DNA of 27,704 nucleotides. It comes from WVZL01 sp041862375. Lineage in GTDB: Bacteria > Acidobacteriota > Aminicenantia > Aminicenantales > Aminicenantaceae. The notes beneath the pieces are model-generated. The model saw only the letters and a list, made by a program, of their open reading frames with translations, searched no databases and was not told where the DNA came from. Positions within the stretch are counted from its first letter, which is position 1. Every line of letters starts with the position of its first letter. Shown here one piece after another: positions 8,066-17,473 of the stretch. The translations under genes were made by a program, and so were the position numbers. Where the stretch lies: contig JBGVTE010000044.1 in assembly GCA_041862375.1 (NCBI GenBank), positions 1-27,704 on the forward strand, given 5' to 3'.

Positions 8066-9544
8066 TTACATTTTATTTTTTGATGGAAAGAATTTTTCGA
8101 GCTCTTCAGGTTTCTGCTTTTTTGTTAATAGGCTTCCTAAAATAAGGGCGAGAAGAGAAGCTACCAGCGGTGGATAGATAAGAGGAATTCCCCATGGATC
8201 ACCATCAGGTGCTTTATCAGGTGGAAGCACTTCTGAGATTATTTTAAAAATTATACAGACTGTTGTACCGGAGATAATTGATGCCAAGCCTCCAGCTTTT
8301 GTTGCCCTTTTCCACACAAGTGCAGCAATAAGAGCAGGTGTTATGGCAACCCCATAAATAGTGTAAGCAAAGAACGCCATTTCCAGTACAGATTTCAGAC
8401 TTAGGGCCAGGAAAAAAGCTATTAATCCGAGGATAACTACAAAAACTTTCTGGAGAGCAACCATAGTTCTTTGGCTGGCGTCCTCTTTCAAGAAACGTTG
8501 ATATATATCGCGCATGATGTTTGTTGAGGGAGAAAGAAGGTAGTTCATGCCAGTGGAAATAACAACAGCACAGGCAGCTCCAAGAAGCAAAACTCCAATC
8601 GGAGCAGGGACTAGGCTTCGTGCTGCCATGAGGACTAATTTTCCGCCTTCTTTAGGGATGGTTAAGTCAATCTCTCCCTTAAACTTGCTGAAAGCAAAAA
8701 CCGCAATAACTACAACGACTGTTTCAACGAAGACAGTTCCGATGGTCCAGAGGATCACAGCCTTTCTGGCATCCCTCGGTGTCCTGGCGCTGTAAAATTT
8801 CTGGTACATACTCTGTACACCCATCAGAAGAAGCATAGTTGCCAGAAAGTATCCCCCTACTTTCAAGATAGGGTGAGCGCCGAACTGATCGTTCACGGCT
8901 GCAAAGTATCCAGGATCAAGTTGCTGCGCAGCTTCAGGAAAACCGCCTGCTGCCAGGTAGACAAAGGGAACAGCAAGCAGACAAGCGAGAAGGATAATAA
9001 TCCCGTTGGGCAAATCAGTGTAAGCAACTGCAACCATCCCTCCCACTGCTGTAAAAAGGATTACAAACATAGCGGCAATTATAATACCTACAGATTCAGG
9101 GATTGCTCCGTCAGTAACAACGTTGAGTATAAAGCCGCCGGCGACAAATTGGTAGGAAACGATGGCGGTAAAAGATACGATTATAGCAATTGCTCCGAAG
9201 ATACGGGCAGCAGGTCCGTAGCGTTCTTCTAGGATGTCGCCGATCGTATACTGGCCGAATGTACGTATTTTTCCAGCTAAAAAGTAAATAGCAATTATTC
9301 CAACCCAAGCGCCTGCCGCAAGCCAGAGGGCTGAAAATCCAGCTTTAGAGGCAAATTCAGCTCCTGCAATAAACGTCCCTGAGCCAATCCAGGTGCAGAT
9401 AAGGGTGAAGACCATTACTGAGGTTTTTATTCTTCGTCCCGCTACCATAAAATCCTCTTGGCTCTTGACGCGCTTAGCTCGGATGAAGTTCAGACCGGTA
9501 AGTACCAGAAGATAAGCCAGAATTATGTAGAGATACATAGACAT
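8066..9544 (-). CDS. Sodium:solute symporter (SLC5/SSS family), first of a tandem pair
   Basis: A 492-residue inner-membrane sodium-coupled transporter and first gene of the symporter-symporter-deacetylase cluster. It shows EDFMVAGRR (30-38), TWIGSGTF (51-58), many hydrophobic helices, and the sodium-site segment ISTGMNYLL followed by RDIYQRF. I choose the ATG ending at 9544 over the adjacent in-frame TTG one codon upstream, because AAGGAGGG (9549-9556) is then correctly spaced. The gene lies 123 bases downstream of smc on the same strand. That gap holds a 14-base palindrome, AGAGTCCTGACTCT (9636-9649), which could be an operator or a weak terminator. Two adjacent paralogues may cover related substrates, or may work together; neither can be decided here. 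Confidence 0.88.
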   Translation of the reverse strand: MSMYLYIILAYLLVLTGLNFIRAKRVKSQEDFMVAGRRIKTSVMVFTLICTWIGSGTFIAGAEFASKAGFSALWLAAGAWVGIIAIYFLAGKIRTFGQYTIGDILEERYGPAARIFGAIAIIVSFTAIVSYQFVAGGFILNVVTDGAIPESVGIIIAAMFVILFTAVGGMVAVAYTDLPNGIIILLACLLAVPFVYLAAGGFPEAAQQLDPGYFAAVNDQFGAHPILKVGGYFLATMLLLMGVQSMYQKFYSARTPRDARKAVILWTIGTVFVETVVVVIAVFAFSKFKGEIDLTIPKEGGKLVLMAARSLVPAPIGVLLLGAACAVVISTGMNYLLSPSTNIMRDIYQRFLKEDASQRTMVALQKVFVVILGLIAFFLALSLKSVLEMAFFAYTIYGVAITPALIAALVWKRATKAGGLASIISGTTVCIIFKIISEVLPPDKAPDGDPWGIPLIYPPLVASLLALILGSLLTKKQKPEELEKFFPSKNKM

Positions 9545-9667
9545 CAATCCCTCCTTTTTCTTATAAACATTTTTTTCTTAATTAGCTCCATTGAAAGATT
9601 TAGCTATAAACACATCTTTTTTCCCCTTGATGAAGAGAGTCCTGACTCTTTCATTTTTATCAGATAG

Positions 9668-12600
9668 TCAAGATTCTTTATTTTCCATTTTAAGGGAATA
9701 AAGGCTGGTTATGTTTGGCTCTGACATAGTAGTTCCATACATATAGTCCGCTACTTCCATAGTTTTAAAGTTGTGAGTGACGATTATGAATTGAGTCTGT
9801 TTTTTTATTTTTTTCATTAATTCTAAGAATCTTGCTAAATTGACATCATCCAGTGATGCATCTACTTCGTCTAGAATGCAGAAGGGAGTTGGCTTGTATC
9901 GAAAGAGGGCAAAGAGAAAGCTCAGGCTGGTCAAGGCCTTTTCTCCTCCAGAGAGAAGCATCATGTTTTGTAGCTTCTTTCCTGGAGGCTGAGCAGTGAT
10001 TTCAATTCCACTTTCTAAAGGATTTTCCGGGTTCGTGAGCTTTAACTCTGCAGTGCCTCCCTCAAAGAGAAGGGAAAACACCTCCTGTAAATTTTTATTG
10101 ATTTCATCAAGGGCAGTCAGAAATTGAATTTTACTTTCCTGATCGATTTTTTTAATGGCTTGTTGAGTTGTATCTATGGATAATCGTAAATCATCTTTTT
10201 GTTGGATAAGAAAATCATAACGCTTTTTTTGTTCTTGGTATTCCTCTTCAGCCATCAAATTTACTGCATTAAATTTTTGAAGTTTTTCATTTAGTTCTTC
10301 TAAATCGTCTTCAAGTTTTGTATCGTATTTTGTTTCTTCTAGAGAAGTTCCTTCTTTAACTTCTTTAAGAGTCTTCTTTAATTCTTGCCAGCAGTTTTCC
10401 TCTAGGTTTGCTAAATCTCGATCTTTCTCAGCTCTGCTGACTTCCCACTTTACTCTTTCTTCCTTTAGAGCCTCATGTTTTTCCCGTAGATTCTGGAGGA
10501 AAATTTCTTTTTCTTTTACTTTGTTTTTAAGGCCTTGAAGAAGAGTTTCGTCTTTTTGTGTTTGGATGCCTTTTCCTTTTATATCTGCTTGCAAATTTCT
10601 TTTTTTCTCTGAGAAATTCTTAATATTATCTTTTGATTTGGATTCCTCCTCTTTACTAATTTTTATGTCCTCGTAGAGAGAGTCAATTTTCGACTTAATG
10701 GTTTTCTTTCTCTGAGTGAGTGTTTGTATCTGATGGTCGGTGTTTCGGATTTTTTCTTGAAGTAATTCAAGATTGGCTTTTAACTCAAAGAGATGCTTTT
10801 CTCCTTCATTGTTTTTTCCCTGGTAAAAAGCTAACGTTTTCTCCTCTGTTTTTAATTCTTTTTTCAGCCTTTCTCCTTCCTCTTCCAGTTTTTTTTGCTT
10901 TGAAGAGAAGTTCTCTCTTTTGTGGATTGCTTTTTGTCTGTCATTTTCCAAAATTTCAAGTTCCCGATGAAGAAGAGAGAGGCTGTTTTCAGTTTTTTCT
11001 CTTTCTATCTCTTCAATCACATTCTTTTTTTCAATCTCTTCGACTTTTTTTTCTGCTTCGAGAAGGAGCTGAGTTTCTCTCTGGAGCCTATTTTCGATTT
11101 TGAGCATTTCTTTCTTTTTTCCCTCTACTCTGCGAGAAAGAGGAAGGAGCTTCTTATCTTCGTCTGCTATTTTTTCTTCTAATATTTTTATTTCTTGAGT
11201 GAGGGCGATTATTCCGTCTTCCTTTTGTCCTAATTTCATTAATCCAGATGAAAGCAATAAATCTCCCTTTATAGTTATATAATTTAGAGAAGGAAACTTA
11301 AGCCAGAGTTTGATTGCATTCTTTATGTCTTTGACGATGACTGCATCTTCAAGAAAGGGTATATACTTTTTGATTTTTGGAGTTGCTTTTATGGTGGATT
11401 TCAGAAGGCCGAGTACTTGTGGATGTTTAAGTATACCTTTTGAAGAATCTTCTTTTTTTTGAGAAGGAATCAGAAATAGATTTCCTTTTATCTTATTCCC
11501 TGTTAAATTTTTCATAAGGTCTTTCGCATGGACAAGGACCGATCTAGTCTCTTCTTTCCAGAAAATATCGAGGAGGGGTGCGAATTCAGGGTCAGCCTCG
11601 ACTAAATCTGCCAGGCATCCGATAGCTCCTGGAATATCGTGAGAGATGACGGGAGTCCTTTCTTTTTCTCTTAATTTTTTGAGAGCTTGAAGGTAATGGT
11701 TGAAGCTTTCCTTTTTTTCTTTTAGGTCAGATATTTTGCTCTGGAGGCTTTCAATTGAACGGTTAATCTTCGTTTTGGCTCTCTCAAGCTTAGTTAGGCT
11801 GTTTTTTTTCTCTTCTTGGGACTTATTGGCTAGGGAAAGGGCTTTTTTGTTCTTGTCTAATTTTTTTTCATTTTCTTCGAGGAGAATCTTTTCTCTTTCA
11901 TTCTGCAATCTCAATTTTTTATTCTGGTAGGTGATAAATTCTATTTCCTTGTCTGTTTTAACTCCTTCATTCCTGATTTCTGAATGTTCGGCAAGTTTTT
12001 GAACATAAGCGTTTCTCAGCGATTCTACTCTTTTCTCCCAGGTAGCCATTTTTTCCTGAATAGAGCGATATTCTTGTTCTGCTTTCTTAAGAGATAACTC
12101 GTTTTGGTTATAAGATTGTTTTAGGCTTGAGAGATTAGTTTCTGCTGTAATGAGTTCTTTATTGATAAAACTGAGTTCTTCCTGAAACTCCGCTGTATTT
12201 ATTTTAGCTTTTTTCCTTTTTTCCTCAAAAAACTCTATTCTTTTTTCTTCTTTTTCTAAATCTGAATCTAAGCGGGTAAGCTCAGATTTTAGTGTAAACA
12301 AATTATTATGTCCCTGTTTTATTGATTTTTCCAGATTCCATGTATCTCTGTTTTTAGAGGCAAGCTCTTTTTCTTCCGATTTAATTCGAGAGATTATTTC
12401 TCTCTCTCTTTGCAGACTTTGATCATGAAAAGAAGTGACTTCAGCTTTGCTTTTTTCCAGTTGGTCTAGTTTTTTGCGGTAGTGAAGAAACGTAAGACCG
12501 CGGATTTTTTCCCTCACTTTTCTGTATTTAATAGCAGCATTGGCCTGTCTTTTAAGAGAATTCTTAGCTTTGGAAACTTCTGAGATGATATCTTCTAATC

Positions 12601-13147
12601 TGATTAAATTTTGTTCACTGTTTTCCAGTTTGTTCTGGGCCTGACGCTTTTTTTCTTTGTAATAAGCTGTACCAGCGGCTTCCTCTAAATATTGTCTCTT
12701 TTCGACAGGCTTGGAAGTGAGGATGCGGTCGATACTTCCCTGCTCAATAGTAAAATATTCTTTTTCAGCGACTGACCTTTTCCAGAGTAATTCCTGTATA
12801 TCCTTTAACCTGGCAACCTTTCCGTTAAGCCTGTATTCACTTTCTCCAGAACGGAAAAGGCGGTGGTTGATGATCATCTCTTCTTCATCATCAGCCAACA
12901 ACAAGACAACATCTGCCAGACCCACAGGTGCTTTTTTATCGTTTCCATGGAAGATGATATCTTCGGTCCTTTCCCCCTGAAGAGACTTGTGCCTGTGGCT
13001 GCCTAATGCCCAAAGGATAGAATCGACAATGTTACTTTTTCCCGTTCCATTTGGACCGACAATAACAGTTATTCCGGGATGGAAAAGGATCTTGGTTTTT
13101 TCTAGGAAAGACTTAAATCCTTGAAGTTCCAACCTCTTGATGATCAT
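9668..13147 (-). CDS. smc: Chromosome segregation ATPase SMC
   Basis: Condensin subunit that dimerises and loops DNA to organise and segregate the chromosome. At 1159 residues it is close to the usual length. The N-terminal head has MIIKRLELQGFKSF and Walker A GPNGTGKSN (31-39). Two very long heptad-rich coiled coils (about 170-490 and 645-1000) flank a hinge around 500-640 that contains PGAIGCLADLVE. The C-terminal head has the ABC signature LLSGGEKAL (Ser1066) and Walker B CILDEVDASLD (Asp1093, Glu1094). No Shine-Dalgarno sequence is visible before the ATG, but the following residues are the canonical SMC N-terminus. Its upstream region faces the truncated tRNA-Thr copy. No kleisin partner gene (scpA/scpB) is in the window. 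Confidence 0.95.
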   Translation of the reverse strand: MIIKRLELQGFKSFLEKTKILFHPGITVIVGPNGTGKSNIVDSILWALGSHRHKSLQGERTEDIIFHGNDKKAPVGLADVVLLLADDEEEMIINHRLFRSGESEYRLNGKVARLKDIQELLWKRSVAEKEYFTIEQGSIDRILTSKPVEKRQYLEEAAGTAYYKEKKRQAQNKLENSEQNLIRLEDIISEVSKAKNSLKRQANAAIKYRKVREKIRGLTFLHYRKKLDQLEKSKAEVTSFHDQSLQREREIISRIKSEEKELASKNRDTWNLEKSIKQGHNNLFTLKSELTRLDSDLEKEEKRIEFFEEKRKKAKINTAEFQEELSFINKELITAETNLSSLKQSYNQNELSLKKAEQEYRSIQEKMATWEKRVESLRNAYVQKLAEHSEIRNEGVKTDKEIEFITYQNKKLRLQNEREKILLEENEKKLDKNKKALSLANKSQEEKKNSLTKLERAKTKINRSIESLQSKISDLKEKKESFNHYLQALKKLREKERTPVISHDIPGAIGCLADLVEADPEFAPLLDIFWKEETRSVLVHAKDLMKNLTGNKIKGNLFLIPSQKKEDSSKGILKHPQVLGLLKSTIKATPKIKKYIPFLEDAVIVKDIKNAIKLWLKFPSLNYITIKGDLLLSSGLMKLGQKEDGIIALTQEIKILEEKIADEDKKLLPLSRRVEGKKKEMLKIENRLQRETQLLLEAEKKVEEIEKKNVIEEIEREKTENSLSLLHRELEILENDRQKAIHKRENFSSKQKKLEEEGERLKKELKTEEKTLAFYQGKNNEGEKHLFELKANLELLQEKIRNTDHQIQTLTQRKKTIKSKIDSLYEDIKISKEEESKSKDNIKNFSEKKRNLQADIKGKGIQTQKDETLLQGLKNKVKEKEIFLQNLREKHEALKEERVKWEVSRAEKDRDLANLEENCWQELKKTLKEVKEGTSLEETKYDTKLEDDLEELNEKLQKFNAVNLMAEEEYQEQKKRYDFLIQQKDDLRLSIDTTQQAIKKIDQESKIQFLTALDEINKNLQEVFSLLFEGGTAELKLTNPENPLESGIEITAQPPGKKLQNMMLLSGGEKALTSLSFLFALFRYKPTPFCILDEVDASLDDVNLARFLELMKKIKKQTQFIIVTHNFKTMEVADYMYGTTMSEPNITSLYSLKMENKES

Positions 13148-13167
13148 AGTTTAAGCTATAGATATTC

Positions 13168-13196
13168 TTGATAGTTAAAGCTAATTTTATTAATTA
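13168..13196 (+). promoter_or_regulatory. Promoter-like sequence upstream of the truncated tRNA-Thr
   Basis: TTGATA (13168-13173), a 17-base spacer, then TAATTA (13191-13196). It resembles the promoter of the intact tRNA-Thr at 22548-22576, sharing TTGA(C/T)AGTT and TAATT(C/T)TATTA. The tRNA duplication may therefore extend to the promoter, although promoters also resemble each other by function. It would read into the tRNA fragment and, antisense, into the integrase remnant. Confidence 0.35.
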
Positions 13197-13248
13197 TAAA
13201 TTACCTGAAATATGATTGTTTTTTCTAGCTAAATCTTATTTCAGTCGG

Positions 13249-13292
13249 GCCAGTGTAGTTCAGTGTAGAGCAACTGATTCGTAATCAGTAGG
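13249..13292 (+). pseudogene. 5' half of a tRNA-Thr(CGT) gene (candidate att site)
   Basis: These 44 bases match the first 45 bases of the intact tRNA-Thr at 22608 with two differences: a C-to-T change and one missing G in the D arm. The match covers the 5' acceptor strand GCCAGTG, the D arm and the whole anticodon arm ACTGATTCGTAATCAGT, then stops after AGG where the variable loop begins. There is no T arm and no 3' acceptor strand, so it cannot make a tRNA. It sits at the edge of a tyrosine-recombinase remnant, as expected of an attachment-site copy left by integration. Confidence 0.75.
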
Positions 13293-13974
13293 ATTGAACA
13301 ATTGTGTTAATGTTTTCATCCTTTCTAATTTTTTGAAAATAAACTAATTCCGATCTTGTCATATTGATTATACTTTTTTTCATTATTTTAAAGGCTGTCT
13401 TAATGCTCTTGAATGGAAATACAAACTCATTATTATCATTTTTATTGTGGAGACTTTTTAGGATTTTGAGCAACGTCTTATTAATTGGAACATATCTTGT
13501 TTTGCCGCTTATCGTTTTTTCCACTTTTATTTGTATGTTTTCAAATGAGATGTTTTTCCACTGAAGGGAAATTAGCTCGCCGAATCGTAATCCTGAGTGC
13601 AAGGCGATTATAATAACAGGTTTAATATGCTCAGAGCAAGCATTTAACAATTTTTCTTCTTCCTCGGCTGTTAAAACCCTTTCTTTTATGTATTCTTTCT
13701 CTGAAAACAGCTTAACCTTTTTAACCGGATTCTCTCTGAGATAATCCCAATCGATTGCTTTATTCAACATTTTTCTTAAACAAGCTAAGTTACGGTTGAT
13801 AGTAGATTTTTTTACACCATCATCAAGTCTTTTAGCAATAAACCATTCAAGGAGGAGGGGAGTAATTTTCGCAATTTCAAGTTCGCTAAAGTAAGGAATG
13901 AGATTGGCATGCAAATAAATCTTATCCGACCTCTCCCATGCCTTTTTTTCAAATGATATAAGAATTTGGTTTTT
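13285..13974 (-). pseudogene. Tyrosine recombinase (phage-type integrase) remnant
   Basis: The reading frame is open from 13974 but has no good start there; TTG at 13914 is the first possible one. The sequence resembles the core-binding domain of phage-type integrases (ITPLLLEWFIAKRL, then INRNLACLRKMLNKAIDW and YLRENPVKKVK). The start of the catalytic domain follows, with the first active-site Arg in ALHSGLRFGELISLQW (Arg110 counted from TTG) and a beta-hairpin Lys in SGKTRYVPIN. Similarity ends near 13365: the HxxR box, the following His/Trp and the nucleophilic Tyr are all absent. About 90 N-terminal residues (the arm-binding part) are also missing. The stop codon falls inside the tRNA-Thr fragment. 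This is a dead integrase, truncated at both ends, that marks an old integration. Confidence 0.8.
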
Positions 13975-13982
13975 TCACTCAA

Positions 13983-14011
13983 TTGACAACTAATTTTCGC
14001 TGTGATAAAAG
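13983..14011 (+). promoter_or_regulatory. Candidate sigma-70 promoter for the kinase cluster
   Basis: TTGACA (13983-13988), a 17-base spacer, then TAAAAG (14006-14011). It lies about 80 bases before the first kinase ATG, between the integrase remnant and the kinase gene. The -35 is perfect and the -10 is weak. Confidence 0.45.
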
Positions 14012-14090
14012 CAATGATGGATTATATGAAAAAATCCAGCATAAAGGGGAAGGAATTTCCCTTTCCAATAACCATAAGGAATGATGGTTA

Positions 14091-17000
14091 ATGAAATGCC
14101 CCAAATGTCAAACTGATAACCCTGATACTCTAAAGTTTTGTGGAGAGTGTGGAACACAACTACCTCCTACTGAGAAAATCTCTGCACCTACCGAGACTCT
14201 CGAAGCAGCCAAAGAAGAATTAACCACTGGCTCCACCTTTGCTGGACGCTACCAGATCATTGAAGAGCTAGGCAAAGGTGGCATGGGCAAAGTCTATAAA
14301 GCTCATGATACGAAGATCAATGAGAAAATCGCCTTGAAACTCATTAAGCCTGAAGTGGCAGCAGATAAAAAGACGATTGAGAGATTCAGTAATGAGCTGA
14401 AGTTTGCCAGAAAAATCAGACATAACAATGTTTGCCAGATGTTTGATCTGAATGAGGAAACAGGGACTCACTATATCACTATGGAGTATGTAAGAGGGGA
14501 AGATTTAAAGAAGCTGATCAGGAAAATGGGGCAGTTGAGTGTGGGGCAAGTCATTCCCCTAGCCAAGCAAGTCTGCGATGGATTGGCTGAAGCCCACCGG
14601 TTGGGAGTTGTGCATCGAGATTTAAAGCCTCAGAATATCATGGTTGATGAGGAAGGTAATGCTCGGATCATGGATTTTGGGATAGCCCGCTCAATTATAG
14701 GGAAAGGAATAACAGGTGCAGGAGTCATGATAGGGACACCAGAATACATGTCACCTGAGCAGGCAGAAGTAAAAGAAGTCGACCAGCGTTCTGATATCTA
14801 CTCGTTGGGAGTCATCCTTTATGAGCTGGTGACAGGTAGAGTTCCTTTTGAAGGAGAAACACCATTAGGCATAGCTATGAAGCACAAGAGCGAGATGCCT
14901 AAAGATCCCAGAGAGCTTAATGCTCAAATCCCCGAGGACCTCAGCCGGGTGATTCTCAGATGCATGGAAAAAGATAAGGAAAACAGATATCAAAGTGCCG
15001 GAGAAGTTCGGTCTGAGCTCGTCAATGTCGAGAAAGGTATCCCGACGACTGAGAAATTGGTTCCCAAGCGAAAGCCCATCACTTCAAGAGAGATAACCGT
15101 AACACTCGGCTTGAAGAAACTTTTCATCCCTGCCCTAGTAGTTGTTGCTACCATAATAATCGGGATCATCATCTGGCAGCTCCTTCCTCAAAAGAAACCA
15201 GTCCCTGTCCCATCAGGTAGATCCTCTCTTGCGGTGATGTATTTTGAAAACCGCTCTGATGAGCCAGATTTAGATAAAATTCTGGTGGACATGCTCATCA
15301 CCAATCTCAGCCGCAATGAAGAAATTGAGGTGGTCAGCAATCAGCGGCTTTTCGATATCCTCAAACAGCTGGGGAAAGAGGAATCAGAAAAAATTGATAA
15401 AAACATGGCAACAGAGGTCGCGAATCGGGCCGGTGTGAAAACCATGATGACCGGAAGTATTATTAAAATCGGAGACAAAATTCGCATAACTTCACAGCTT
15501 ACAAACGTGCAGACCGGTGCCATCGTTGGATCAGAGCAAGTCGAGGGGACCCGAGTTGAAGATGTTTTCGACATGGTGGACCAGTTAACTGAGAAAGTGA
15601 GTGCTCAGCTGGAGGTCTCTCCTGAGAGTAGAGAACAGCACTTCAAGATTGCCGAGGTTACGACCAACTCCTTTGAGAGCTATAGATATTACCGCAAAGG
15701 GCTTGAAAACATATGGCGGTGGGACTTCTCCGGAGCGGAAGAAAATTTCGAGGAAGCTGTAAAAATAGACTCTACTTTTGCTATGGCTCACCTCTATCTT
15801 GCCTTAGCCAAGGGAGCTTATGGCATGCGGATTAGATCTCCTTTCAGGGATCTCAATTCAATCCGAAAATCCATCCAAACTGCGAAAAAGTATGCTTCCA
15901 AAGCAACCCGGAAGGAACAGCTCTTTATCGAAATGTACGAAGCTTTGGCAAATCGAGAGTTCGAGAAAGCCTTAAAACTATCTAGCGATTTTGTCAAAAG
16001 ATTTCCCAAAGACAAAGACAGCTCTATCATACACGATTATGCATGCCAGTACACGAATCAAACAGTTCAAGCAATTGAAAATTTGGAGAGAATTTTAGAG
16101 ATATTCCCAACTTTTGGAGTTGGGTATAACGCGCTTGCCTATGACTATTCTAGAATCCAAAATCATCAGAAAGCCATATCAGCCGTAAAAGAATACATAG
16201 CTCTTCAGCCAGATGTATGGAATACTTATGACTCGGCCTGGGAAGTCTACATGATGGCAGGTCTTTATGATGAGGCCATTCAAGCCTGCCAAGAGGCACT
16301 GAAGAAAAATCCAAACTGGAGCAGATTTTATATATTTGAAGGATTCAGTCTGCTTTTTAAAGGAGAACAGGAAAAGGCCCATGAAAAAATTCGTGAGTTA
16401 GGAAGGCTCTTTCCAGAGTGGGCTGAAGCGAAAGCTTATCTTATGGGTCTTCTTTTCGTGCACGAAAAAAGATATGGGGAGGCAATTACTGAATTTCAGA
16501 AGGCAGTAAAATTGTTCCACAGCAAACAAAATGTAAGTCGGGAAATGTTTACTCGTTTCGATTTGGGGAAGCTTTTTGCAGAGCTAGGCCAGTATTCCAG
16601 AGAAATGGATGAATTTTCTGAGGCAGAAGAACTTTCTTGGCAGATCTATGATTCCTCCTTTAACCCCGTTCCCATACTTTCCTATTATCTCTCTGGAGTG
16701 AGCCTGGTAAAGAAAGGGGATTATGCTGAAGCCAAAGCTTATGCAGCTAAGATCGAGAAGGAAATTCAAAGCAAAAATTATGATGATTTATTCAAAGATT
16801 TTTATTGCCTGTTGCTGGGGGAATTGTTCGTTGCTCAAGGCAAAGGACAGGCTGCTCTGGATGTGCTCCAACAGGCATCGGCAATAACAAAATATTACTC
16901 GCCTCGTTTCAGGGTATTGGAGGCCGCCGCTCTTGCGTTAATGAAGGATTGGGAGAAGGCCATTAATGCTTATCTTAGACTTTACAATTTGGTTGAAACA

Positions 17001-17207
17001 CGAAAGGACAGCATGGGCGATCGTTTCTATTATTTCCTGGAACGTTCAAGGATTAACTACTATATCGCTCGAATCTACGAGAAGCAAGAAAAGATAGCCA
17101 AAGCGATAGAATATTACCAAAAAGCCCTAGAACAGTGGAAAAATGCTGACCCTGGTTTTCCCGAAGTAGAGGATGCAAAGAAGCGTCTGGCTGCCCTTCG
17201 AAATTAG
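14091..17207 (+). CDS. Zinc-ribbon Ser/Thr protein kinase with TolB/FlgO-like domain and TPR array (STPK1)
   Basis: Large receptor-like kinase of 1038 residues. A zinc ribbon (Cys3, Cys6, Cys17, Cys20) leads into a Hanks-type kinase domain (about 53-315). Its key elements are the glycine loop GKGGMGKV (61-68), Lys83, HRDLKPQN (175-182), DFG (195-197) and TPEYMSPEQ. All catalytic residues are present. One membrane segment (about 345-363) follows. Next is a domain at about 378-500 of the kind seen in FlgO/TolB-like N-terminal regions (SLAVMYFENRSD), then TPR-type helical repeats to the end. The kinase is thus cytoplasmic and the TPR part should lie on the other side of the membrane. AAGGA lies ten bases before the chosen ATG, and the paralogue starts at the same residue. 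It heads a cluster with the nucleotidyltransferase pair and STPK2. The ligand and substrates are unknown. Confidence 0.88.
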   Translation: MKCPKCQTDNPDTLKFCGECGTQLPPTEKISAPTETLEAAKEELTTGSTFAGRYQIIEELGKGGMGKVYKAHDTKINEKIALKLIKPEVAADKKTIERFSNELKFARKIRHNNVCQMFDLNEETGTHYITMEYVRGEDLKKLIRKMGQLSVGQVIPLAKQVCDGLAEAHRLGVVHRDLKPQNIMVDEEGNARIMDFGIARSIIGKGITGAGVMIGTPEYMSPEQAEVKEVDQRSDIYSLGVILYELVTGRVPFEGETPLGIAMKHKSEMPKDPRELNAQIPEDLSRVILRCMEKDKENRYQSAGEVRSELVNVEKGIPTTEKLVPKRKPITSREITVTLGLKKLFIPALVVVATIIIGIIIWQLLPQKKPVPVPSGRSSLAVMYFENRSDEPDLDKILVDMLITNLSRNEEIEVVSNQRLFDILKQLGKEESEKIDKNMATEVANRAGVKTMMTGSIIKIGDKIRITSQLTNVQTGAIVGSEQVEGTRVEDVFDMVDQLTEKVSAQLEVSPESREQHFKIAEVTTNSFESYRYYRKGLENIWRWDFSGAEENFEEAVKIDSTFAMAHLYLALAKGAYGMRIRSPFRDLNSIRKSIQTAKKYASKATRKEQLFIEMYEALANREFEKALKLSSDFVKRFPKDKDSSIIHDYACQYTNQTVQAIENLERILEIFPTFGVGYNALAYDYSRIQNHQKAISAVKEYIALQPDVWNTYDSAWEVYMMAGLYDEAIQACQEALKKNPNWSRFYIFEGFSLLFKGEQEKAHEKIRELGRLFPEWAEAKAYLMGLLFVHEKRYGEAITEFQKAVKLFHSKQNVSREMFTRFDLGKLFAELGQYSREMDEFSEAEELSWQIYDSSFNPVPILSYYLSGVSLVKKGDYAEAKAYAAKIEKEIQSKNYDDLFKDFYCLLLGELFVAQGKGQAALDVLQQASAITKYYSPRFRVLEAAALALMKDWEKAINAYLRLYNLVETRKDSMGDRFYYFLERSRINYYIARIYEKQEKIAKAIEYYQKALEQWKNADPGFPEVEDAKKRLAALRN

Positions 17208-17263
17208 CTAAATACGGATTAATAAAATTAGTTTTTCACAAAGAATTCTGATAAAATTACAGT

Positions 17264-17473
17264 ATGAAAAAGTCGGATCCTCGAGAAAACAACGGAATTC
17301 TCGTCCTAAGACACTCAGACGAAAAAAGGGAAATTGAATTTGAGTTAAATTTCTTATCATCTCTGAACTCATCTCAACGATTCCTGCTAATGGAGACAAA
17401 AAGCGGGGAACTAAAATCCAATCTAATAAAAAATGGACACCGAGAAACTCCTCAAATTATTAAAAGAAAATGA
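17264..17473 (+). CDS. Small conserved-type protein, partner of the nucleotidyltransferase
   Basis: A 69-residue charged protein with the central pattern EKREIEFELNFLSSLNSSQR and a C-terminal NGHRETPQIIKRK. I recall small proteins of this layout (an acidic FEL...SL...QR segment, then a short tail ending IIKR) directly upstream of minimal nucleotidyltransferase genes in many genomes; this is recollection, not a search. It overlaps the next gene by 41 bases in another frame, which favours real, coupled translation. The Shine-Dalgarno sequence is weak. It has no membrane segment or known enzyme motif. By analogy with MNT-type modules it could be an antitoxin-like or substrate partner, but that is only a guess. 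Confidence 0.6.
   Translation: MKKSDPRENNGILVLRHSDEKREIEFELNFLSSLNSSQRFLLMETKSGELKSNLIKNGHRETPQIIKRK

Noticed and set aside
9636..9649. AGAGTCCTGACTCT palindrome as the smc terminator
   Set aside because: As a hairpin it has only four to six pairs with little or no loop and no U-run after it on the - strand.
10720..11930. Several Phe/Leu/Ser-rich open frames on the + strand within smc
   Set aside because: Antisense shadows of the Lys/Glu-rich coiled coil, whose codons read as Phe/Leu on the other strand.
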